From positions 1 through 11,042 of the forward strand of contig JAGQIY010000787.1 in the NCBI GenBank assembly GCA_020430865.1: a stretch of 11,042 nt of DNA, read 5' to 3'. Position 1 is the first letter of the stretch, and every line of letters begins with the position of its first letter. A program made the translations under genes and the position numbers. Positions 6,923 to 11,042 of the stretch are shown here, in pieces. Below the pieces are notes generated by a model. It was not told where the DNA came from, did no database searches, and saw only the letters and a list, made by a program, of their open reading frames with translations. The DNA is from Myxococcales bacterium. GTDB lineage: Bacteria; Myxococcota; Polyangia; Polyangiales; Polyangiaceae.

Positions 6923-8424
6923 GACGGGCATTCCTCGCGTTCGCGCTGCTGTGGGCGGGGAGCGGTTGTTCGCTCTACCTACCGACCCGCTTCGCAGATC
7001 GTCCGCCGGCGACGCGGGTGGCAGACGACGCGCCTATCCCTCTCCCCCAACACCACGAGCTCCTGGAGACCGTTCGCTGGTCCGACATCTACCTGCGTCG
7101 CCCGTTGGTGCGGGCACTGGATCCCGAGCGACCGCCCCGCGCGGGGGACGTCAACTCGATAGACGAGGTGCCGGCTTCCAGCTGGTTCCAGCCGCTCACG
7201 GGAGAAGAGCTGTCCGACGCCTGGTGGGGAGGCGGACCTCCGGAACCGCCAATCGAGGCAATCGGAGGCAAGCCCGACGTGATCTCGGGCGCGATCCGCG
7301 TGAAGGACAGCCGTGGCGTGATCTACGAGCTCGAGGGCGATCCCGCGAAGGCTCCGAACAGCCGCACGTCCGCGGGCCCGATCACCGCGCGCCTGATCCG
7401 CGCCATTGGCTACCGTACGGCACCGGCTCACCGCATCGCGATCACACGCGAAGACCTCGTGGACGGAGATCCGAAGAATCGCGTGCTGCGGCGTGGCCAG
7501 GAACGACGAGTGATGATGGCCACCCGCTGGCCGCTCGGCACCGACATCGGCGTGACGCCTCCACGAGGCCTGAGGGCAGACGATGCCAACGATCGCGTGC
7601 CCCACGAGCATCGGCGCACGTTGCGAGCGCTGCAGCCAATCGCCGCCTGGCTGGACATCAGCGGCATCAGCGCCCACTGCATGCGCGACGCCTACGTTGG
7701 GCCTCCTGGCGACGGCTACGTGCAGCACTTCTACGTGCGCTCCAGCCCGGGGCTGGGCTCGGCCAGGCTCGTGGCGGGCCAACCTTATGAATCGGCCGCA
7801 GGTGTCGTCGCAGGCTCACCGTTGGTCAACCTGTTCACGCTGGGCCTGAGCTCTCGCGGCATCGACAGCAAGACACCAAGCGACACGCGGCTGCTCGCAA
7901 GCTCACCAAGCGTGGAGAGCTTCACCGCGTCCACGCCCTACGAGCCCTTCGATGAGGTGCGACCGGACGACGTTTACTGGGCGCTGAAGCGCGTCGCGAG
8001 CATCAGCGACGAGTCACTGACGCGGGCGGTTCAGGCCGGAGGCCAACCCCTCGCGGAGCAGCAGCGCATGATCGCCACGTTGAAGCAGCGAGTGCTCGAT
8101 CTGGCAGCCCTCACGCTGACCGCAGTGACCGCGATCGAGTTCGAGAGCATCGACAAGGACCGGTTGATCCTCCAGGACTTCGCCTCGTATCGCTTTGGTG
8201 ACCAGCCCGTGCCACACGACGTCTGGCTCTACGACGCTCGTGGGCATCTGCTATCGCGCTCGCTGCTGCCACCGGGACCGCGAGCCGCTTTGGCGATCCC
8301 CCGTGTGATCGGCCTCGACTACTTGGTCGTCAGGGTGCGCGCGCGACGGACGCCAATGCCGCGCGCCGCGGAGTTGCACTTGCGCCTCCATCCAAGCCCG
8401 CACCTGGTGGGGATCCTCCACTGA
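6919..8424 (+). CDS. lipoprotein of the DVN-DEVP-SSWF family, kinase-like fold suspected, catalytic residues apparently lost
   Basis: 501 residues. The likely start is a TTG that overlaps the stop of the barrel gene (TTGA). It gives 'MRRAFLAFALLWAGSGC', a lipoprotein signal with Cys17, although the -3 residue is Gly rather than Leu/Val. The mature protein carries 'GDVNSIDEVPASSWFQPL' (76-93), 'SRGVIYELEGDP' (131-142), 'ADDANDRVPHEHRRTLRAL' (220-238), 'GYVQHFYVRSSPGLGS' (266-281) and 'DDVYWALKRVASI' (350-362). From memory, these match a bacterial family of unknown function found beside BamA-like barrels, with a remote HipA/PI3K-like kinase fold. There the stretches read roughly 'WLNHDDSRAINTLD' and 'HYLIDFGSTLGS'. 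Here they read 'WLDISGISAHCMRD' and 'HFYVRSSPGLGS', so the expected Asp/Asn residues are absent. The coding frame is certain. The start is likely. The fold is a recollection that has not been checked. Confidence 0.78.
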   Translation: MRRAFLAFALLWAGSGCSLYLPTRFADRPPATRVADDAPIPLPQHHELLETVRWSDIYLRRPLVRALDPERPPRAGDVNSIDEVPASSWFQPLTGEELSDAWWGGGPPEPPIEAIGGKPDVISGAIRVKDSRGVIYELEGDPAKAPNSRTSAGPITARLIRAIGYRTAPAHRIAITREDLVDGDPKNRVLRRGQERRVMMATRWPLGTDIGVTPPRGLRADDANDRVPHEHRRTLRALQPIAAWLDISGISAHCMRDAYVGPPGDGYVQHFYVRSSPGLGSARLVAGQPYESAAGVVAGSPLVNLFTLGLSSRGIDSKTPSDTRLLASSPSVESFTASTPYEPFDEVRPDDVYWALKRVASISDESLTRAVQAGGQPLAEQQRMIATLKQRVLDLAALTLTAVTAIEFESIDKDRLILQDFASYRFGDQPVPHDVWLYDARGHLLSRSLLPPGPRAALAIPRVIGLDYLVVRVRARRTPMPRAAELHLRLHPSPHLVGILH

Positions 8425-8499
8425 ACACCCGCGAGGCGCCCGACGTCAGCTGGCGAGCTACCCATATCTGAGCCAACCTTGAGATCCTTCGAAAGCTCG

Positions 8500-8514
8500 A
8501 CTCCCCCCGGGAGT
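8500..8514. other. small hairpin in the gap before the YPGA protein gene
   Basis: ACTCCC (8500-8505), a CCC loop and GGGAGT (8509-8514) form a six-pair stem with no T-run after it. It may be a weak terminator for the envelope operon or an operator. It is the only structure I see in the 8425-8539 gap; no convincing promoter boxes were found there. Confidence 0.3.
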
Positions 8515-8539
8515 TCGGGCTAGAACCTCGTCGTTCAGC

Positions 8540-9043
8540 GTGACCTCCCCCAAACTCATGCCTTCATCCGCCGCACCGCCTCCCTCCGCTGCAAGGCGCG
8601 AGGCGGCTGACGAGAGCTACAGGCGCCCCCTCCCTCGAGGTCGCGCGCGCCTGTGGAGTTGGTTTCTGAGTGTGGGCGCTGGCGGCGTGTTGACCCTGAC
8701 CATCGCGACCATCGCGATCGTGATCCTCGCGAGGCAACCTCAGGGCCACGGCACGAGCATGCCTCAATGGGTCCCCGTGTACCCCGGGGCGGCGGTCCAG
8801 GACTCCAAGCTCGATCAAGACGGGGTGTCGGGGCACTACCGCTTCTTCGCCGGGAGCGACACGGACTCGGTGCTCAACTGGTACCGAGTGCAGCTCGAGA
8901 CTCGTGGCTTCACCAGCGAGGACTACGGGGACAATGGTCAGGCGCTACGTTTCATCTCGGAAACGGAGCAGCTCGAGGTCGTCGTCACCTTACGCGCCGA
9001 ACCGCAGGGCGAACGCGCCGACGTGGTCTTCGGCAGACTCTAG
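8540..9043 (+). CDS. single-pass membrane protein with C-terminal YPGA domain, function unknown
   Basis: 167 residues from a GTG start; an ATG at 8558 (residue 7) is the alternative, and neither has a clear Shine-Dalgarno. The N-terminus is Pro/Ala/Arg-rich and cytosolic (1-38). One transmembrane helix follows (about 43-65). The outer domain begins 'WVPVYPGAAVQDS' and contains 'GHYRFFAGSDTDSVLNWYRVQLETRG', here quoted only as key parts: 'YPGA' at 81-84, 'FFAGSDTDSVLNWY' and 'QLETRGF'. That pattern (YPGA, then F-x-S-x-D, then WY-x-x-x-L-x-x-x-GF) recurs in small membrane-anchored bacterial proteins of unknown role. It lies 115 bases after the lipoprotein gene and converges with the L,D-transpeptidase gene. 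It could be co-transcribed with the envelope operon, but the gap makes a separate unit more likely. The gene is well supported; no function is proposed. Confidence 0.8.
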   Translation: MTSPKLMPSSAAPPPSAARREAADESYRRPLPRGRARLWSWFLSVGAGGVLTLTIATIAIVILARQPQGHGTSMPQWVPVYPGAAVQDSKLDQDGVSGHYRFFAGSDTDSVLNWYRVQLETRGFTSEDYGDNGQALRFISETEQLEVVVTLRAEPQGERADVVFGRL

Positions 9044-9064
9044 AGCAGCCTGAGGCGATGACAA

Positions 9065-9077
9065 CGGGAGCTTCCCG
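9065..9077. terminator. possible shared hairpin between convergent genes
   Basis: CGGGA (9065-9069), loop GCT, TCCCG (9073-9077): a perfect five-pair stem in the 67-base gap between two convergent genes. It has no T-run on either side, so it is at best a weak or Rho-assisted terminator. Confidence 0.3.
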
Positions 9078-9110
9078 CTCGCACTCGGCGCGACGAACGA
9101 CCGCAAGCGC

Positions 9111-10640
9111 TCAGCGCTCGATCACGACGAACGTGCCCTTGCCGTTGACACCGCCAGCAGCGGCACCGTTCCAGTCCTCCGGCACCTCGGGCTCCGTGAA
9201 ACCGAAGAGGCGCTTGCCGTCCCGTGGAGACAGGTTCACGCAACCCGCGCTCATCCCTTTGCCGAACGTGTCGTGCCAGTAGGCGACGTGCAGGGCAAAT
9301 GGCGCGTTGAAGTACTGCGTGTAAGGCACGTCAGCGATCCAGAAGCTTCGGTCTTCCCCCTGTTCCGGGCTCATGGTCGCGGCGCGGTGCTTGTAGGTGA
9401 TACGGTAGATCCCCATGGGCGTCGTCGAGTACTTGACCGGATCTCGCCCCTTCACCGGGACACCACCGACGCCGGGGCTCACCAGCGTGGCAAAGAGCGG
9501 GCGCTCTCCCTGGTAGGCGACGAGCGTCCCACGGGAGATGCTCATCCAAAGCCACTTGTCCTGATCCGTAATTCCCCACGGCAACTTCTCTCGAGCGTCC
9601 ACGCGAGCGATGTCCGCCTCACGCACCCACAGGGGTCCCTGTTCGTCTCGCTCGAGCGTCAGGAGATAGGACTCACCGGCGAAGGACCGCGGCTCCGCCC
9701 CGGCGTCGAGGCGCACGTGACCGAGACGCTGCCAGCTCCGGGATGCCTTGACCAGCTTCTCGCCGACCTGACGATACTGCGCTGCGGCCCCTTCTCGGAA
9801 CCAACCGAGCGGGAGCTGAGTCTGGGCGTCGAGCTCGATCCCCTCGAAGCTGGACTCTCTGAACGTTCTGGTCCGATCCGCGGGCACCACGGTGCCGTCA
9901 GCGCTGAGCAGCCAGCGCCGTCCAGCGTGCTCGAACACGCGCACGTAGGCGAGCATGGATCCGAGGGGGATCTGCCGACGCACCAGGCCCAACGGCTTGG
10001 AGCTCCCTGCCGAGCCGCCCTGTTCGAGGAACCACGGCAGAGCGCCATCCACCGCAGGCAGGGCATCCTGCGCCAGGACTTCGTGCCCCTTGTTCCCCCA
10101 GCTGAGCGGCGCGTGCGTCCCCGGAGCCCCGAGGAAACGCTCCGCCTTGGTCCACTCCTCGCGCGTCGGCAAGCGCCGGTACATCGGCGTCCCGTTGGAC
10201 AGCGCGAAGTGATAGGGGGACGCGTCGTCCGAGGGCACCAGGCCGCTCATGGCGCTGGTATAGCGCCCGGTCGGGTCCAGGGTAGCGCTGCGGTCCAGAC
10301 ACACATATCCGCGGGGCTCCACCGCATAGAAGCCGCCAGCACAGCCAGGGCCCATTCGTGGCGACGAACCGGATCGAAGCCGCACACCGTGCCCGACCCG
10401 GATATAGCCGATCTGTGTCGTGCCCTTGGAGGGCTGTGGATAGACGAAGGTCGCGTAGCCCTTGGAGTAGATGTGAGTCGGCTGCGGCGGCAGCGCCCCT
10501 TGCGCCAGCAAGCGCGCTTCGAGGGTCGAAGGTCGCGGCCGCTCCTGGGCCGCCGCGATGGCCACCCAGCACCCCGACATCAGCGCCCCGAACAGAACCC
10601 GGCGGACCCGGGACGACCAGGCGGTGCTAGGCGGAATCAT
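9111..10640 (-). CDS. secreted L,D-transpeptidase (YkuD domain)
   Basis: 509 residues on the - strand. The C-terminal domain (about 361-509) is YkuD: it opens with 'KWLWMSISRGTLVAYQGERP', has 'TTPMGIYRI', and ends with the active-site segment H451-x15-C467, 'HVAYWHDTFGKGMSAGCVNL'. Cys467 is the expected nucleophile of 3-3 peptidoglycan cross-linking or of attaching proteins to peptidoglycan. An N-terminal hydrophobic signal is present (about 11-31, cleavage near 'AIAAA-QE'). 'LMSGC' within it weakly resembles a lipobox, but the hydrophobic core continues past the Cys, so a soluble periplasmic enzyme is favoured. Residues about 55-118 look like an SH3-like beta domain with two Cys (C100, C114). 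About 240 residues between have no fold I recognise, making this much longer than a minimal YkuD enzyme. It stands alone: convergent with the YPGA gene, divergent from the lipoprotein gene. The ATG at 10640 is preceded by only a weak GAGA. Confidence 0.93.
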   Translation of the reverse strand: MIPPSTAWSSRVRRVLFGALMSGCWVAIAAAQERPRPSTLEARLLAQGALPPQPTHIYSKGYATFVYPQPSKGTTQIGYIRVGHGVRLRSGSSPRMGPGCAGGFYAVEPRGYVCLDRSATLDPTGRYTSAMSGLVPSDDASPYHFALSNGTPMYRRLPTREEWTKAERFLGAPGTHAPLSWGNKGHEVLAQDALPAVDGALPWFLEQGGSAGSSKPLGLVRRQIPLGSMLAYVRVFEHAGRRWLLSADGTVVPADRTRTFRESSFEGIELDAQTQLPLGWFREGAAAQYRQVGEKLVKASRSWQRLGHVRLDAGAEPRSFAGESYLLTLERDEQGPLWVREADIARVDAREKLPWGITDQDKWLWMSISRGTLVAYQGERPLFATLVSPGVGGVPVKGRDPVKYSTTPMGIYRITYKHRAATMSPEQGEDRSFWIADVPYTQYFNAPFALHVAYWHDTFGKGMSAGCVNLSPRDGKRLFGFTEPEVPEDWNGAAAGGVNGKGTFVVIER

Positions 10641-10771
10641 CTGTTCTCAGTACCCCCGTCCTCCGCCTGCGGCAACGCCCACGGCGTGAGCCCACCGTGA
10701 CGGCGAAACCAGCCCGGTGGGGCGACCAGAGTAGTTGACGCTCCAGAAGCCCGCCCACGATCATCGCCGGA

Positions 10772-11042
10772 ATGGCTTCCCCAGAACACTTCATTCTCGT
10801 CCACCGACGTGACTCTCCGGCTGGCTTCGCCCTGCTCGCTACCCTCACGCTGCTGCTCACCAGTGGCTGCGGCAGCGCCCAGGACATCACCTTCGACAGC
10901 GGCGGCGGCAGTTCGAATCCCGGCGGCAACGGCGGAAGCGGTGGTCAGACTGGCGGCAGCTCCTCCGTGGGAGGAAGCGGCACGGGAGCACAGGGAGCCG
11001 GCGGCGGCCAGGCACAGGGCGGCAGCGGCGGCGCAGGAGCCC
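10772..11042 (+). CDS. lipoprotein with Gly/Ser-rich linker, partial (3' end outside window)
   Basis: The first 90 codons of a lipoprotein that runs off the right edge. The start ATG is the first possible one, since an in-frame TGA lies eleven codons upstream and no other start codon intervenes. Residues 1-33 form a lipoprotein signal ending in 'LTLLLTSGC', with Cys33 as the lipidation site. Then comes 'GSAQDITFDSGGGSS' and a low-complexity Gly/Ser/Gln/Thr tract that continues to the edge. Such linkers in Myxococcota usually tether a C-terminal domain (lectin, hydrolase or Cys-rich repeat) away from the membrane; which domain follows here is not visible. It is divergent from the L,D-transpeptidase gene across a 131-base gap. 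Confidence 0.85.
   Translation, partial: MASPEHFILVHRRDSPAGFALLATLTLLLTSGCGSAQDITFDSGGGSSNPGGNGGSGGQTGGSSSVGGSGTGAQGAGGGQAQGGSGGAGA
10895..11042 (+). repeat. Gly-codon-rich low-complexity tract
   Basis: Irregular repetition of GGC, GGA and AGC codons encodes the flexible linker of the partial lipoprotein. It is not a perfect tandem repeat, but it is likely to vary in length between strains. Confidence 0.6.

Noticed and set aside
9109..9121. AGCGCT repeated twice at the end of the L,D-transpeptidase gene
   Set aside because: Two six-base copies partly within coding sequence; too short to mean anything.
10680..10699. CACGG/CCGTG inverted repeat in the divergent gap
   Set aside because: Only five pairs with a ten-base loop, within expectation for this GC content; no second copy nearby to suggest an operator array.
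9273..10700. 475-residue open frame on the + strand
   Set aside because: Antisense to the L,D-transpeptidase, whose YkuD motifs are clear; the translation shows no recognisable domain.
10735..10763. TTGACG as a -35 box for the partial lipoprotein gene
   Set aside because: No -10-like hexamer lies 16-18 bases downstream (CGATCA is poor), and such hexamers occur by chance.

Overview
The window is very GC-rich, with genes packed tightly. It shows traits typical of Myxococcota, most likely the Polyangia/Sorangium side: long Gly/Ser-rich lipoprotein linkers, a small 'DDDCPGEGARCEAGSC' cysteine motif, several multidomain envelope proteins of unknown function, and GTG/TTG starts. The organism call is inferred from style only; there is no rRNA or marker gene here.

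Layout, left to right. (1) Positions 63-3622 encode two consecutive membrane histidine kinases on the + strand, joined by an ATGA overlap. The first has a complete set of kinase motifs. The second keeps its phospho-acceptor histidine but has lost key ATP-binding residues. The pair ends at a convincing intrinsic terminator (3675-3700). (2) Positions 3717-8424 form a three-gene envelope operon, also with overlapping stops and starts (GTGA, then TTGA). It encodes a secreted TPR/coiled-coil protein with a C-terminal outer-membrane-barrel-like domain, a POTRA-less Omp85/BamA-type barrel, and a lipoprotein of the 'DVN-x-x-DEVP-x-SSWF' family that I recall as having a HipA/PI3K-like kinase fold. (3) Positions 8540-9043 encode a small single-pass membrane protein with a 'YPGA' domain. 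(4) Positions 9111-10640 on the - strand encode a secreted L,D-transpeptidase (YkuD), convergent with the previous gene. (5) From 10772 a lipoprotein with a Gly-rich linker starts on the + strand and runs off the window edge.

Common theme: almost everything here acts at the cell envelope (sensing, outer membrane, lipoproteins, peptidoglycan cross-linking). The two kinases look like a sensory pair that may work as a heteromer, but no response regulator is visible. The three-gene operon looks like one outer-membrane assembly unit. A functional link between the kinases and the envelope operon is only a guess from proximity, and the terminator between them argues against co-transcription. No tRNA, rRNA, CRISPR array, insertion sequence or phage gene was seen. 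No gap between genes exceeds about 130 bases.
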